From NCBI RefSeq assembly GCF_003350925.1, contig NZ_KZ857175.1, positions 1 to 64,000 on the forward strand: DNA of 64,000 nt, in the 5' to 3' direction. Under the pieces are notes generated by a model. It saw only the letters and a program-made list of their open reading frames with translations, was not told the origin of the DNA and did no database searches. Both the position numbers and the translations under genes were made by a program. The DNA is from Dyella tabacisoli. Lineage in GTDB: Bacteria; Pseudomonadota; Gammaproteobacteria; Xanthomonadales; Rhodanobacteraceae. Shown here piece after piece: positions 1 through 10,531 of this stretch; the stretch's first letter is position 1, and every line of letters begins with the position of its first letter.

Positions 1-95
1 TTGAGCAAGCAAAGAAAAGTGACTCGACCACCGGCAGGTGGCCGAAAGCCCGCCGCAGGCGAACAACCTAGCGATACCACCACCCAATAAAACCA

Positions 96-1265
96 TCACC
101 CCACCCGCGCAGACTCAATAAACTGCCTCGGCGTACAGTCATACTCACGCCGAAAAACCGCATACATATACTGCAGCGAAGTAAACCCGCACCGCACCGC
201 CACATCCGCCAGCGGAATACTTGGATCAACCAACATCCCCCTGGCCATTTCCAGTTTGTGATCCAGGATGGTCTGGTGCACGGTCTGCCGCAGCTCGCGC
301 TTGAAATGCTCTTCGAGCAGGGTGCGCGAGATACCGACATAGTCAGCCACCTGCTCGGTCTTGATACCGAGGCAGGCGTACTGGCGGATGTAATGGCGCG
401 CACGCATGACGTGCGGACTCTTGCTCGGTTGGTGCTGGCTCGATGCCTGCACATTGATGCCTACCGGTGGCACCAACACGCGGGTGGTCGAGCAATCACC
501 GCCGTGCAGCATCTGGTGCAGGATCTGCGCGGCGGTGCGGCCCATTTCCTCGGCGCCTTGAATTACCGAGGTCAGCGAGATGCGGCTGAGCAGTTGCGCC
601 ATCGGATCGTTGTCGATGCCGACGACGGCGATCTGTCCGGGTACCGGCATGTCGGCGACTACACAGGCTTGCAGTAGCTGACGCGCGCGAGCGTCGGTCA
701 CCGCGACGATGCCGATCGGTTTGGGTAGCGAACGCACCCACTCCACCATGTCTTCCTGCGCGCGGCCCCAGCCGCCTGCGCTGGTCGGCGAGCCGCGATA
801 AATCGTGCCCTCCATGCCGTCGGCGGCGATCATCTGGGCAAACGCCGATTCACGTTCCTGCGCCCAACGATTGCCCGGTACCGGCGGCAGGCCGTAAAAG
901 GCGAAGCGCTGCAGCCCTTGCTCGATCAAATGGTCGTAGGCCATCCGCACCAACATGACATTGTCGGTGGCGACATAAGGCATGTTGACCGGGTATTGGC
1001 GTTCATCGGCATAGGAGCCGCCGACGGCAACGGTCGGCATCGATAGCGAAGTCAGCGTTTCGGCCACGACCGGGTCGTCGAAGTCGGCAATGATGCCGTC
1101 GCCGCGCCAGCGATGAATGCCCAGTGTGCGGGAGCGGAAATCCTCTTCCATGAAGAGATCCCATTCCACGCGGGTCGACTTCAGGTAATGGCCGATACCG
1201 GCGATGACTTGCCGGTCGTAGACCTTGTTCGCGTTGAACAGCAGGGCGATGCGATGAGGCGACAT
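96..1265 (-). CDS. xylR: XylR-type xylose operon regulator
   Basis: Transcription activator of the xylose genes. The 389 residues match the E. coli XylR length (392) and layout. Residues 1-270 form a LacI/periplasmic-binding-protein-like sugar sensor. Residues 285-385 form a C-terminal AraC-type double helix-turn-helix, seen as VADYVGISRTLLEEHFKREL and ADVAVRCGFTSLQYMYAVFR. It is transcribed away from xylA, so the 179-base gap between them (1266-1444) should hold the xylose-responsive promoter, although I could not pick out an operator there. The ATG at 1265 is the natural start. Function is by family and context; confidence is high. Confidence 0.93.
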   Translation of the reverse strand: MSPHRIALLFNANKVYDRQVIAGIGHYLKSTRVEWDLFMEEDFRSRTLGIHRWRGDGIIADFDDPVVAETLTSLSMPTVAVGGSYADERQYPVNMPYVATDNVMLVRMAYDHLIEQGLQRFAFYGLPPVPGNRWAQERESAFAQMIAADGMEGTIYRGSPTSAGGWGRAQEDMVEWVRSLPKPIGIVAVTDARARQLLQACVVADMPVPGQIAVVGIDNDPMAQLLSRISLTSVIQGAEEMGRTAAQILHQMLHGGDCSTTRVLVPPVGINVQASSQHQPSKSPHVMRARHYIRQYACLGIKTEQVADYVGISRTLLEEHFKRELRQTVHQTILDHKLEMARGMLVDPSIPLADVAVRCGFTSLQYMYAVFRREYDCTPRQFIESARVG

Positions 1266-1444
1266 AGGAGATGAGCCACGTACGTTACCGGGCAGACCGC
1301 TTCCGGGTGATGCACGCTAACAGCTCTGTCATAGGCGCACATGACGCGCCGCGGCAGCAAAAAAGGTTGAGTGGCTGGGGGATTTCGCAATTGCGCCGAC
1401 AGGGAGCCGCTAGTCAGCATCTCGGGGGTAAACAAGGACCCGCG

Positions 1445-2761
1445 ATGACTTACTTCCACCACATTTCCCCGATTCGTTTCGAAGGCGCAGATTCGCAAAC
1501 ACCGCTGGCTTTTCGCCACTACGACGCAAAGCGTGTCGTGCTGGGCAAGAGCATGGCCGAGCATCTGCGTCTGGCGGCGTGCTACTGGCACAGCTTCGTT
1601 TGGCCGGGTGCGGACATGTTCGGCGCCGGCACCTTCGAGCGGCCGTGGCAGCAGTCGGGCGATCCGATGGCGCAGGCGCGGGCCAAGGCCGATGCCGCCT
1701 TCGATTTTTTTGTGCGATTGGGCGTGCCGTTTTATACCTTTCACGACACCGATGTCGCGCCGGAAGGGGCGAACCTCGCCGAGTATTCCAGTCATGTCGG
1801 CGCGATGGTGGATGTGCTCGAAGCCAAGCAGGCCGAGACCGGTATGAAATTGTTGTGGGGTACGGCGAACCTGTTCAGTCATCCGCGCTACGCGGCGGGC
1901 GCGGCCAGCAGTCCGCAGCCGGAGGTGTTTGCCTATGCGGCGGCGCAGGTGCGCCAGGCGATGAATGCCACCAAGCGCCTGGGCGGCGCCAATTATGTGC
2001 TGTGGGGCGGTCGCGAGGGCTACGACACTTTGCTTAATACCGATCTGCGGCGCGAACGCACACAGCTAGGCCGTTTCTTCCAGATGGTGGTGGAGCACAA
2101 ACATCGCATCGGCTTCGCCGGCACGCTGCTGATCGAGCCCAAGCCGCAGGAGCCGACCAAGCATCAATACGATTACGACAGCGCCACGGTCTACGGTTTT
2201 CTTAAAGATTTCGGCCTGGAGAACGAGGTCAAGGTGAACCTCGAAGCCAACCACGCCACCTTGGCCGGGCACTCCTTTCAGCATGAGGTGGCCACGGCGA
2301 TTTCACTGGGCATCTTCGGTAGCATCGATGCCAACCGCGGCGACCCGCAAAACGGTTGGGATACCGACCAGTTTCCGAACAGTGTCGAAGAACTCACCCT
2401 GGTCATGTACGACATCTTGAAAGCCGGCGGCTTCACTACCGGTGGTTTCAATTTCGATACCAAGGTGCGTCGGCAAAGCAACACGGCCGCCGATTTGTTT
2501 CATGGTCATATCGGCGCCATTGATGCGCTCGCCCTCGCGCTGGATCGCGCCGCCGAGATGATTAAGCACGACGCCCTGGCCGCCTTCAAAGCCGATCGCT
2601 ACATCGGTTGGGAGGCCGACTTCGGCCGCCGTATTCTCGGCGGTGAATACACGCTGGACACGCTGGCCGACGAAGCCATCCGCGGCGATCTGCGTCCCAA
2701 CCATGTCTCGGGCCAGCAGGAATGGCTGGAAAACCTGGTCAATCGTTATATCTACCGCTGA
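1445..2761 (+). CDS. xylA: Xylose isomerase
   Basis: Converts D-xylose to D-xylulose in the cytoplasm using two divalent metals. The 438-residue product is about the length of E. coli XylA (440). It shows the catalytic-His motif FHDTD (His about 100), [14 protein letters not shown], and [15 protein letters not shown] for metal binding. The open frame runs upstream to 1271. I choose the ATG at 1445 because it gives the family length and is preceded by an AAGGAC ribosome site. It is the first gene of xylAB-FGH and divergent from xylR; xylB begins 8 bases after its stop. Confidence 0.96.
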   Translation: MTYFHHISPIRFEGADSQTPLAFRHYDAKRVVLGKSMAEHLRLAACYWHSFVWPGADMFGAGTFERPWQQSGDPMAQARAKADAAFDFFVRLGVPFYTFHDTDVAPEGANLAEYSSHVGAMVDVLEAKQAETGMKLLWGTANLFSHPRYAAGAASSPQPEVFAYAAAQVRQAMNATKRLGGANYVLWGGREGYDTLLNTDLRRERTQLGRFFQMVVEHKHRIGFAGTLLIEPKPQEPTKHQYDYDSATVYGFLKDFGLENEVKVNLEANHATLAGHSFQHEVATAISLGIFGSIDANRGDPQNGWDTDQFPNSVEELTLVMYDILKAGGFTTGGFNFDTKVRRQSNTAADLFHGHIGAIDALALALDRAAEMIKHDALAAFKADRYIGWEADFGRRILGGEYTLDTLADEAIRGDLRPNHVSGQQEWLENLVNRYIYR

Positions 2762-2769
2762 GAGCCGCG

Positions 2770-4272
2770 ATGTTTCTCGGTGTCGATCTAGGTACCTCAG
2801 GTGTCAAAGCCGTCTTGATGGATGCCGCCGGCAGCGTGCGCGCGGTTGCTTCGCACGCCTTGCAGGTGGCGCACCCGTTGCCGCGCTGGTCCGAGCAGGA
2901 TCCCGCGGATTGGTGGACGGCGGCCGAACAAGCTATCGAAACCTTGCTCACCACCGCTGCGCGTGAGGGCATCGCCGCGCGACAGATCCGGGCGATCGGG
3001 CTGAGCGGGCAGATGCACGGCGCCACGTTGCTTGATCGTCGGGGCCAGGTGTTGCGTCCGGCCATACTGTGGAACGACGGTCGCAGTGACGAGCAGTGCC
3101 TGGAGCTGGAACACACGCCCGGCTTTCGGCAGATCACCGGCAACCTCGCCATGCCCGGTTTCACGGCGCCGAAGCTGGCATGGGTCCGTCGCCATGAGCC
3201 GGCCCTGTTCGAGCGCATCGACAAGGTGCTGCTGCCCAAGGACTACCTGCGACTGAAGCTCACCGGCGAGTACGCCACTGACGCCTCCGATGCCGCCGGT
3301 ACGTTGTGGCTGGATGTCGGCAAGCGTGCGTGGAGCGCAGCGATGCTCGATGCCACCGGCTTGCTGCCAAAGCACATGCCGCAGGTATACGAAGGCAATG
3401 CGGTCACCGGTTATTTGTTGCCGGAGTTGGCCATGCGTTGGGGCATGGGGCGCGTTCCCGTGGCTGCCGGCGGCGGCGACAATGCGGCCGGCGCGATCGG
3501 CGTCGGCATCGTCAAGCACGGTCAGGCCATGCTTTCGCTGGGCACATCGGGGGTGTACTTCGCTGTCTCCGACGGTTTTCTCGCCCTGCCCGAACAGGCC
3601 GTGCACAGCTTCTGCCATGCCTTGCCCGATACCTGGCATGTCATGTCGGTGATGCTGAATGCGGCGAGTTGCCTGGATTTCACCGCGCGTCTTACCGGCC
3701 TGCCCGATGTGGCCAGCTTGCTGGCCGAAGCCGAAAGCGTCGGCATGCAGCCGGATGGTCCGTGTTTTCTGCCGTATCTGACCGGCGAACGTACGCCGCA
3801 CAATGACGTCCACGCACGCGGTGCCTTTGTCGGCTTGCATGCGGGCAGCAGCCGCGCCGATCTTGCCAATGCCACCCTGGAAGGGGTGGGCCTGGGCTTG
3901 CTCGATGGTATGGAGGCGGTAGCGCGCACCGGCTTGGAGTCCGACGCCATCGAGGTGATTGGCGGCGGCTCGCGCAGTGCCTACTGGACCCAGATGCTTG
4001 CCGATATCCTCGGCCGGCCGCTGACCTTGCGCGCCGGTGGCGAGGTCGGCCCCGCCCTTGGCGCGGCACGGCTGGCCCATCTGGCGATCGAGCCCGGCGC
4101 CACCTTGGATCAGGTGTGTCCGCGCCCGGCGGTTATTGCAGTGCGTGAACCGCGGCAGGCACGCCACCTTTATTATCGGGAATCGCGCCAGCCGTTGTTC
4201 CGTCAACTTTACCGGCAACTGAAACCCGTATATTCGGCTGCTGCAGCGATAGCTGCCGTACGGTTTGATTAG
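2770..4272 (+). CDS. xylB: Xylulokinase
   Basis: Phosphorylates D-xylulose with ATP to xylulose-5-phosphate, which feeds the pentose phosphate pathway. The FGGY-family kinase has 500 residues. The N-terminal phosphate-binding segment reads FLGVDLGTSGVKAVLMD, the sugar-site motif is SGQMHGATLLD, and the C-terminal domain carries GGGSRSAYWTQMLADILGRP. The frame opens at 2722, but ATG 2770 starts exactly at the conserved first strand and lies just after the xylA stop. Part of the xylA-xylB-xylFGH operon. Confidence 0.95.
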   Translation: MFLGVDLGTSGVKAVLMDAAGSVRAVASHALQVAHPLPRWSEQDPADWWTAAEQAIETLLTTAAREGIAARQIRAIGLSGQMHGATLLDRRGQVLRPAILWNDGRSDEQCLELEHTPGFRQITGNLAMPGFTAPKLAWVRRHEPALFERIDKVLLPKDYLRLKLTGEYATDASDAAGTLWLDVGKRAWSAAMLDATGLLPKHMPQVYEGNAVTGYLLPELAMRWGMGRVPVAAGGGDNAAGAIGVGIVKHGQAMLSLGTSGVYFAVSDGFLALPEQAVHSFCHALPDTWHVMSVMLNAASCLDFTARLTGLPDVASLLAEAESVGMQPDGPCFLPYLTGERTPHNDVHARGAFVGLHAGSSRADLANATLEGVGLGLLDGMEAVARTGLESDAIEVIGGGSRSAYWTQMLADILGRPLTLRAGGEVGPALGAARLAHLAIEPGATLDQVCPRPAVIAVREPRQARHLYYRESRQPLFRQLYRQLKPVYSAAAAIAAVRFD

Positions 4273-4284
4273 AGGAATAGGGGA

Positions 4285-5301
4285 ATGAAACCACACGTCA
4301 CACGATCTTTGTTGCTGGCCGCTGCCATGCTGGCGACCACGGCCATGGCGCCCATGGCGCATGCCAGCAAAGACAAGCCGGTTATCGGATTCTCGATCGA
4401 CGATCTGCGTGTCGAGCGCTGGTCGCGCGACCGCGACTACTTCGTGGCCGCCGCCGAAAAGCTTGGCGCGAAAGTGTATGTGCAGTCGGCCGACGCCAAT
4501 GAGGAGCGCCAGGTCGCGCAGATCGAGAATCTGATTTCGCGCGGTGTCGACGTACTGGTCATCGTGCCGTTCAATTCGAAAGTGCTGACCAATGTCATCG
4601 CCGAAGCGCATCGCAATGGCATCAAGGTGTTGTCCTATGACCGTCTGATCCTGGGCGCCGACGTCGATGCCTACATCTCGTTCGACAATGAGAAAGTCGG
4701 CGAGCTGCAAGCCCAGGGCGTGCTCAATGCCGCACCCAAAGGCAACTATTTTCTACTCGGCGGCGCACCGACCGACAACAATGCCAAGATGTTGCGCGAA
4801 GGCCAGATGAAGGTACTGCAGCCGGTCATCGACAAGGGCGATGTGAAAATCGTCGGCCAGCAATGGACCCCCGAGTGGGACGCATCGAAGGCATTGCGCA
4901 TCGTCGAAGACGCGCTGACCGCCAACAACAACAATATCCAGGGCATTGTCGCCTCCAACGACGGCATCGCCGGCGGCGCTATTCAGGCCCTCACCGCGCA
5001 GAAGCTGGCGGGCAAGGTTCCGGTGTCGGGTCAGGATGCCGATCTGGCCGGGGTCAAGCGGGTGATTGCCGGCACCCAGGCCATGACTGTCTATAAACCC
5101 ATCAAGCTGCTGGCCACGCAAGCGGCCGAGTTGTCGGTCGATCTGGTCAAGGCCGTGCCGCCGAAGTACACCGGCAAGTTGAACAATGGTAAGAAAGACG
5201 TCGATACCGTACTGCTCAAGCCGACCATGCTGACCAGGCAGAATGTGGACAGCGTGATTCAGGATGGTTTCTACACACACGCTCAGCTTTACGGCAAATA
5301 A
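4285..5301 (+). CDS. xylF: D-xylose-binding periplasmic protein
   Basis: Substrate-binding subunit of the XylFGH ABC importer. The 338 residues begin with a cleavable signal peptide (hydrophobic [19 protein letters not shown], cleavage near residue 27). A type-I periplasmic-binding fold follows, with strand [16 protein letters not shown] and the sugar-contact stretch [20 protein letters not shown]. It starts 12 bases after the xylB stop with an AGGAATAGGGG ribosome site. The xylG start codon follows its stop after a single base, so translation is probably coupled. Confidence 0.95.
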   Translation: MKPHVTRSLLLAAAMLATTAMAPMAHASKDKPVIGFSIDDLRVERWSRDRDYFVAAAEKLGAKVYVQSADANEERQVAQIENLISRGVDVLVIVPFNSKVLTNVIAEAHRNGIKVLSYDRLILGADVDAYISFDNEKVGELQAQGVLNAAPKGNYFLLGGAPTDNNAKMLREGQMKVLQPVIDKGDVKIVGQQWTPEWDASKALRIVEDALTANNNNIQGIVASNDGIAGGAIQALTAQKLAGKVPVSGQDADLAGVKRVIAGTQAMTVYKPIKLLATQAAELSVDLVKAVPPKYTGKLNNGKKDVDTVLLKPTMLTRQNVDSVIQDGFYTHAQLYGK

Positions 5302-5302
5302 G

Positions 5303-6865
5303 ATGACGGCTGTGCAGCACAGCGCGCCAGCCACTGGCGTGCCCTTGTTCGAAATGCGCGGCATCGTGAAGTCCTTCGGCGGCGTACGCGCGCTCGACGG
5401 CATCGACCTCAGTGTGCGGCCCGGTGAGTGCGTGGGCCTGTGCGGCGAAAACGGCGCAGGCAAGTCCACCTTGATGAAAGTGCTGTCCGGCGTTTATCCG
5501 CACGGCACCTGGCAGGGCGAGATCCTGTGGGAGGGCCAGCCCTTGCGCGCACATTCGGTGCGCGACAGCGAAAAGGCCGGCATCGTCATCATCCATCAGG
5601 AGCTGATGCTGATCCCCAAGCTGTCGGTGGCGGAGAACATTTTTCTCGGCAACGAGATCACCCGCCCCGGCGGGCGCATGGATTTCGACGCCATGTATCG
5701 CCGTGCCGACGAGCTTTTGCGCGAACTCAAGCTGACCGATGTGCACGTCGCCATGCCGGTGATGAATTACGGTGGTGGTCATCAGCAGTTGTTTGAAATT
5801 GCCAAGGCCTTGGCCAAGCGCGCGCGCCTGCTGATTCTGGATGAGCCGACCTCGTCGCTGACCAGCAACGAGATCGAGGTATTGCTGGGCATCGTGGAGC
5901 AACTCAAGCAACGCGGCGTGGCGTGCATTTACATCTCGCACAAGCTCGAAGAAGTGGCGCGCGTCTGCGACACCGTCACGGTGATTCGCGATGGCCGCCA
6001 CATCGCGACCCAGCCGATGTCCACGCTCGATACCAACAGCATCATCGCGTTGATGGTCGGGCGCAAGATCGAGAGCCTGTTTCCGCGCGTGCCGCATGAC
6101 ATCGGCGGGGTGATCTTCGAGGCGCGCCACATCACCTGCCATGACATCGCCAACCCGCAGCGCAAGCGTGTCGATGATGTCTCGTTCAAGCTGCATCGCG
6201 GCGAGATTCTCGGCATCGCCGGCCTGGTCGGCGCCGGGCGCACCGAGCTGGTCTCGGCGATTTTCGGCGCGTATACAGGCAAGCATCACGGCGAACTTTT
6301 CCTCGCCGGCAAACCGCTGAAGATCCGTTCGCCGCAGGACGCGATCCGCGTCGGATTGGGCATGGTGCCGGAGGATCGCAAACGCCACGGCATCGTGCCG
6401 TTGCTGGGGGTGGGCGACAATATCACCTTGGCGACATTGCAGCATTACGCGCGCCTGGGCCAGATCGACAAGCACCGCGAAGTGCAGGCCGTGCAGGCGC
6501 AGATCGCACGCCTGCGCGTTAAAACGGCCAGCACCGCGCTGCCGATCGCCAGCCTTTCCGGCGGCAATCAGCAAAAAGCCGTATTCACCAAGATGCTGCT
6601 GGCGCGGCCGCAGGTGTTGATCCTGGACGAGCCCACGCGCGGCGTCGACGTAGGCGCCAAGGTCGATATCTACGAGCTTATTTTCGAGCTGGCCTCGCAA
6701 GGTGTCGCCATCATCATGGTGTCGTCCGATCTCAACGAAGTGCTTGGCGTAAGCGACCGCGTACTGGTCATCGGCGAAGGTCGCCTGCGCGGCGATTTCG
6801 TCAACGAAGGCCTTACCCAGGAGCGTGTGCTCGCCGCCGCCATCGACTCAAGCCAAGCCGCCTAG
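5303..6865 (+). CDS. xylG: Xylose ABC transporter ATP-binding protein
   Basis: ATPase of the xylose importer with two fused ABC cassettes (520 residues; E. coli XylG 513). The first cassette has Walker [13 protein letters not shown] and Walker [12 protein letters not shown]. The second has the degenerate Walker [13 protein letters not shown] usual in this family, the signature [11 protein letters not shown] and Walker [13 protein letters not shown]. The first signature reads [10 protein letters not shown] instead of LSGG, so it is slightly degenerate. The frame opens at 5264, inside xylF. ATG 5303, one base after the xylF stop, is the better start. Confidence 0.95.
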   Translation: MTAVQHSAPATGVPLFEMRGIVKSFGGVRALDGIDLSVRPGECVGLCGENGAGKSTLMKVLSGVYPHGTWQGEILWEGQPLRAHSVRDSEKAGIVIIHQELMLIPKLSVAENIFLGNEITRPGGRMDFDAMYRRADELLRELKLTDVHVAMPVMNYGGGHQQLFEIAKALAKRARLLILDEPTSSLTSNEIEVLLGIVEQLKQRGVACIYISHKLEEVARVCDTVTVIRDGRHIATQPMSTLDTNSIIALMVGRKIESLFPRVPHDIGGVIFEARHITCHDIANPQRKRVDDVSFKLHRGEILGIAGLVGAGRTELVSAIFGAYTGKHHGELFLAGKPLKIRSPQDAIRVGLGMVPEDRKRHGIVPLLGVGDNITLATLQHYARLGQIDKHREVQAVQAQIARLRVKTASTALPIASLSGGNQQKAVFTKMLLARPQVLILDEPTRGVDVGAKVDIYELIFELASQGVAIIMVSSDLNEVLGVSDRVLVIGEGRLRGDFVNEGLTQERVLAAAIDSSQAA

Positions 6866-6909
6866 GCATCAGCCGCGCCGCAACTTGTGCGGCTCGACCA
6901 GGATCACGC

Positions 6910-8052
6910 ATGCAGACCCAGTACATCCAGCAACTCTTTGTCCGCTACAAGATTCTCGCGCTGCTGCTGGCGGTTGCGGTGATCTGGATCTTCTTCAACA
7001 AGTTCACCGACGGCGCCTTCATGACGCCGCGCAATTTATCCAACTTGCTGCGGCAGATGGCTATCACCGGCATGCTCGCCTGCGGCATGGTGTTCGTGAT
7101 TATCTCGGGTGAAATCGATTTGTCGGTGGGGTCATTGCTCGGCCTGCTGGGCGGCGTCGCCGCGGTGCTGACGGTCAATATGGGCTGGCATACCTGGCCG
7201 GCGATTGCCGCGGTGATGGCGCTTGGCATGGCGATCGGCCTGTTCAATGGCTTTCTCGTTACACGCCTGCGCATACCTTCGTTTATCGTCGGCCTGGGCG
7301 GCATGCTCGCCTTCCGGGGTGTCTTGCAGGGCATCACTCACAGCAAGACGATTGCCCCGGTGTCCGATGACCTGGTCTATCTGGGGCAGGGTTATGTGCC
7401 GGCCACGCTATCGACGCTGCTCGGTGTGCTTATCGTGGTGGCCGTGGCGGTATTGACGGTGTTGCGCCGGCGTCGGCGCAAGCAGTTGGCGATTCAGCTA
7501 TTGCCGGCGTGGGCGGATGCATTGAAGGTCGTGGCTATCGCAGGGGTGATTGCCGGCTTTCTTGTCACGCTTAACGGCTACGGCGGCGTGCCGCTGCCGG
7601 TCATCATTCTTATCGGCCTGCTTGCCGTGTTCACTTATCTGGGTTCGCAGACCGTGATCGGCCGGCATATCTACGCGGTGGGCGGCAATCTTGAGGCGAC
7701 CCGGCTCTCGGGCGTGAATGTCACCCGCGTGAAGTTGGTGGTGTTTGGGCTGATGGGCCTGATGTGCGCGTTCGCCGGTCTTATCAATACCGCGCGCCTG
7801 GCCGCCGGCTCGCCCTCGGCCGGCACCAACGGCGAGCTGGATGCGATTGCCGCGTGCTTTATCGGCGGCGCCTCGATGCGCGGCGGCTCGGGCACCGTGC
7901 ACGGCGCCTTGATTGGCGCGCTGGTCATGGCCAGCCTGGATAACGGCATGTCGATGATGGACGTCGACAGCTACTGGCAGCTAATCGTCAAGGGCACGAT
8001 TCTGGTGCTTGCGGTATGGGTGGACGTACTCTCCGGTACCCAGCGCGACTGA
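6910..8052 (+). CDS. xylH: Xylose ABC transporter permease
   Basis: Membrane subunit of the XylFGH importer with 380 residues and about ten hydrophobic segments. The BPD_transp_2 family hallmark SGEIDLSVGSLLGLLGGVAA lies near residue 65, and the C-terminal permease motif is GGASMRGGSGTVHGALIGAL. It ends the xyl operon; no obvious intrinsic terminator follows before the dgo promoter. Confidence 0.95.
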   Translation: MQTQYIQQLFVRYKILALLLAVAVIWIFFNKFTDGAFMTPRNLSNLLRQMAITGMLACGMVFVIISGEIDLSVGSLLGLLGGVAAVLTVNMGWHTWPAIAAVMALGMAIGLFNGFLVTRLRIPSFIVGLGGMLAFRGVLQGITHSKTIAPVSDDLVYLGQGYVPATLSTLLGVLIVVAVAVLTVLRRRRRKQLAIQLLPAWADALKVVAIAGVIAGFLVTLNGYGGVPLPVIILIGLLAVFTYLGSQTVIGRHIYAVGGNLEATRLSGVNVTRVKLVVFGLMGLMCAFAGLINTARLAAGSPSAGTNGELDAIAACFIGGASMRGGSGTVHGALIGALVMASLDNGMSMMDVDSYWQLIVKGTILVLAVWVDVLSGTQRD

Positions 8053-8192
8053 CGGCCGCCGCACATAACGGCATCCCCCGAGAGCCTGTTCAAAATCGCC
8101 CGGCCTGGGCTGCGAAGAGATTGTGAAAAAGCTCTGATGGGCTTATGACGTTTCCCGGTTGCGTGACGAGACGGTAAGTATCATGCTAAAAG

Positions 8193-8211
8193 TCATTTGT
8201 ACTACAAATGA
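8193..8211. promoter_or_regulatory. DgoR-type operator of the dgo operon
   Basis: A perfect 19-base palindrome, TCATTTGTACTACAAATGA, centred on 8202, lies 28 bases before the GTG start of the GntR gene. Its core TTGTACTACAA fits the operator reported for the E. coli galactonate repressor DgoR (TTGTA-G/C-TACA-A/T, from memory). A -10-like TATCAT lies at 8179-8184, so the palindrome would sit just downstream of the transcription start, as expected for autorepression. Confidence 0.85.
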
Positions 8212-8238
8212 TCCGTCAATCGCCGGGGGTTCCATCGC

Positions 8239-8958
8239 GTGTCCAAGGGCCAGCCTGTCCGCAATCTGCACAAGCATGTCGTCGATGAGCTAGGCCAGCG
8301 CATCGTCGGTGGCCTGTTCGCCCCCGGCGCTTCGCTGCCGCGCGAGGAAGCGCTTGCCGAAAGCATGGTCGTCAGCCGCACGGCGCTGCGCGAGGCGATG
8401 AAAGTGCTTGGCGCCAAGGGCTTGATTGAAACGCGCCAGAAAACCGGGTCGCGCGTGCGCGACAAACAGCACTGGAACCAGCTCGACGCCGATGTACTGA
8501 ATTGGCGCTGCGCGGCCATGCCAACCGACGACTTCATCGCCCAGTTGGTGGAGATGCGCGAGATCGTCGAGCCTGCGGCAGCGGCGTCCGCGGCGCGCAA
8601 CCGGGATCGGTCGCAACTTGCACGGATCAACGCCGCCTACAAGGCGATGGCGGCGGCAGCCGACCTCGATGCCTGGGTCGCTGCCGATTTCGAATTTCAC
8701 GAGGCGGTGTTGACGGCCACCAATAACGAGCTGTTGCAGTCGTTGTTCCATGTGATCGCCACGGCCTTGCAGACCTTTTTTCAACTGTCGGCGCGCAAGG
8801 CGAAAGACTTCAAGTACTCCCTGCCACTTCATTTCGAGGTGTCTGACGCTATCCGTCTGCGCCGCCCCGATGCGGCTCGCGAAGCCATGCGGCACATGGT
8901 CACTGATTCGGGAAGCCTGATGCAGGCCCGCAAAACGCGCCGGGTGACCGCCGCATGA
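8239..8958 (+). CDS. dgoR: FadR-family GntR regulator, DgoR-like
   Basis: Likely galactonate-responsive repressor of the operon it heads. The 239 residues comprise an N-terminal winged helix (residues 8-75; LAESMVVSRTALREAMKVL is the recognition region) and a C-terminal all-helical FCD ligand domain with the usual Asp/His metal positions (VEMREIVEPAAA, FEFHEAVL, HFEVSDAI). The start is GTG. The 3' end overlaps dgoK by 4 bases. A perfect palindrome at 8193-8211 is the probable operator. A close paralogue is encoded at 34325-35059. Confidence 0.85.
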   Translation: MSKGQPVRNLHKHVVDELGQRIVGGLFAPGASLPREEALAESMVVSRTALREAMKVLGAKGLIETRQKTGSRVRDKQHWNQLDADVLNWRCAAMPTDDFIAQLVEMREIVEPAAAASAARNRDRSQLARINAAYKAMAAAADLDAWVAADFEFHEAVLTATNNELLQSLFHVIATALQTFFQLSARKAKDFKYSLPLHFEVSDAIRLRRPDAAREAMRHMVTDSGSLMQARKTRRVTAA

Positions 8959-9896
8959 GCGCGCTGATTGGATTGGATTGGGGCACCTCGAACCTGCGCG
9001 CGATGCTGATGGACGGCAGCGGCAAGGTACTCGAAAGCCGCAGCCGGCCTTGGGGCATCCGACAGCTTCCCGATGGCGGCTACGCCGGTGCATTGGCGGC
9101 GATCACGGCGGGTTGGCCGGATCTGCCACGCTTGGCCGCAGGCATGGTCGGCAGTCGCAATGGTTGGCGCGAAGTGCCCTATCTCAACTTGCCGGCCACA
9201 GTCGGCGATGTGGCCTTGGCGCTACATCGAGGTATCGATGGAGCAAGCCTGGCTATCGTTCCGGGCCTGCGCAATCCACGCGGACCGGACGTCATGCGCG
9301 GCGAAGAGACCCAGGTGATCGGCCTGATCGCCACGCATCAGGCGTTGACCGCCACCGTGGTCTTGCCCGGCACGCACAGCAAATGGGTGTCGGTTCGCGA
9401 CGGCAACATGGTGGACTTCCGCACGATGATGACCGGCGAGTTGTATGGCTTGCTGCGTCAATATTCGATTCTCGGCGCAGGCATCGCCACCGATACCACC
9501 GCGTTCGATCAACCGGCTTTCGTGGATGGCGTACGCAGTGCACGTGACAGCGGCGCTGCGGGTGCGCTCAGCCGTCTCTTTGCGACGCGCGCGCGCATGC
9601 TCGATGGCGCGCTGGCGCCGGCATCAGTGCCTGATTACTTATCCGGCCTGCTGATCGGCGAGGAGTTTCGCGCGATGCGAGCCGCCGAGCTGCTGACGAC
9701 CGATGCGCCGATATGGCTGATCGGCGATGAGGCGCTTTGTGCACGCTATCGCCTCGCGGCGAGTGAATTCTCCATCATCGCCGCACCGGCGATTCATGAC
9801 ACCGCCGCCGCCGGCCTTTGGCATCTGGCCAATGCAGCCGGCTTGCTCGGTTCCCCTCTTCTCAATGCCTTTTCTGTTTCTGGAGTCCGCCCATGA
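8955..9896 (+). CDS. dgoK: 2-dehydro-3-deoxygalactonokinase
   Basis: Phosphorylates 2-keto-3-deoxygalactonate (KDGal) at O-6 with ATP. The 313 residues show the DgoK-type ASKHA phosphate loop LIGLDWGTSNLRAMLMD at the N-terminus, RGEETQVIG, and the central LPGTHSKWV motif typical of the family. The start overlaps the dgoR stop as ATGA (8955-8958) and the end overlaps the dgoA start in the same way (9893-9896), so the genes are translationally coupled. Confidence 0.93.
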   Translation: MSALIGLDWGTSNLRAMLMDGSGKVLESRSRPWGIRQLPDGGYAGALAAITAGWPDLPRLAAGMVGSRNGWREVPYLNLPATVGDVALALHRGIDGASLAIVPGLRNPRGPDVMRGEETQVIGLIATHQALTATVVLPGTHSKWVSVRDGNMVDFRTMMTGELYGLLRQYSILGAGIATDTTAFDQPAFVDGVRSARDSGAAGALSRLFATRARMLDGALAPASVPDYLSGLLIGEEFRAMRAAELLTTDAPIWLIGDEALCARYRLAASEFSIIAAPAIHDTAAAGLWHLANAAGLLGSPLLNAFSVSGVRP

Positions 9897-10531
9897 CCGC
9901 GTCCTGGCTCGAACCGCTGCCGCTGGTAGCTATCTTGCGTGGGCTCGCCCCCGATGAAGCGATAGCGGTGGGTGAAGCCATTGTCGATGCCGGTTTTCAC
10001 GTGCTCGAAGTGCCGATGAATTCGCCACAGGCGTTGGAGAGCATCGCGCGTCTGGCCGAGGCTTTCGGCCATCGTTGCCTGATTGGCGCCGGTACCGTGT
10101 TGACCACCTCGATGGTCGATGACGTGGATCAGGCAGGCGGACGCTTGATCGTGATGCCGCATGCCGATACCCAGGTGATTGCCGAAGCCAAGCGTGCGGG
10201 CTTGCTCTGCCTGCCCGGTGTTTCGACCCCCACCGAAGCCTTCGCCGCACTGCATGCGGGAGCGGATGCGCTGAAGATTTTTCCGGCCGAGTTGATTACC
10301 CCCGCCGTCGTCAAAGCCTGGCGCGCGGTGTTGCCGGCAGACCTCGCCTTGCTGCCGGTAGGCGGCATCACGCCCGAGAGCATGGGTGCTTATCTCGACG
10401 CCGGTGCGAGTGGCTTTGGTCTGGGCTCGGCGCTATACGCCCCCGGCCGCAGCATCGCCGATATCTCGGCTCGCGCGACGTCGTTTGTTGCGCACTGGCA
10501 TGAACACGCACGTCATGGAACGACGGTATGA
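9893..10531 (+). CDS. dgoA: 2-dehydro-3-deoxy-6-phosphogalactonate aldolase
   Basis: Splits KDPGal into pyruvate and D-glyceraldehyde-3-phosphate. The 212-residue KDPG/KDPGal aldolase is a TIM barrel. It shows [14 protein letters not shown] with the family Arg, the catalytic Glu region (LEVPMNSP), the Schiff-base Lys in [13 protein letters not shown], and the phosphate site [10 protein letters not shown]. The frame opens at 9818 inside dgoK, but ATG 9893 overlaps the dgoK stop by 4 bases and gives the family length. The dgo context favours the galacto form over Eda. Confidence 0.93.
   Translation: MTASWLEPLPLVAILRGLAPDEAIAVGEAIVDAGFHVLEVPMNSPQALESIARLAEAFGHRCLIGAGTVLTTSMVDDVDQAGGRLIVMPHADTQVIAEAKRAGLLCLPGVSTPTEAFAALHAGADALKIFPAELITPAVVKAWRAVLPADLALLPVGGITPESMGAYLDAGASGFGLGSALYAPGRSIADISARATSFVAHWHEHARHGTTV

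Noticed and set aside
1..95. Possible gene at the left edge
   Set aside because: Only 95 bases lie beyond the xylR stop, with no recognisable coding or RNA signal.
2797..4710. 637-codon open frame antisense to xylB and xylF
   Set aside because: Long antisense frames are expected in high-GC DNA. Its translation is low-complexity (His/Gln/Arg-rich) with no domain, while the sense strand encodes full-length enzymes.
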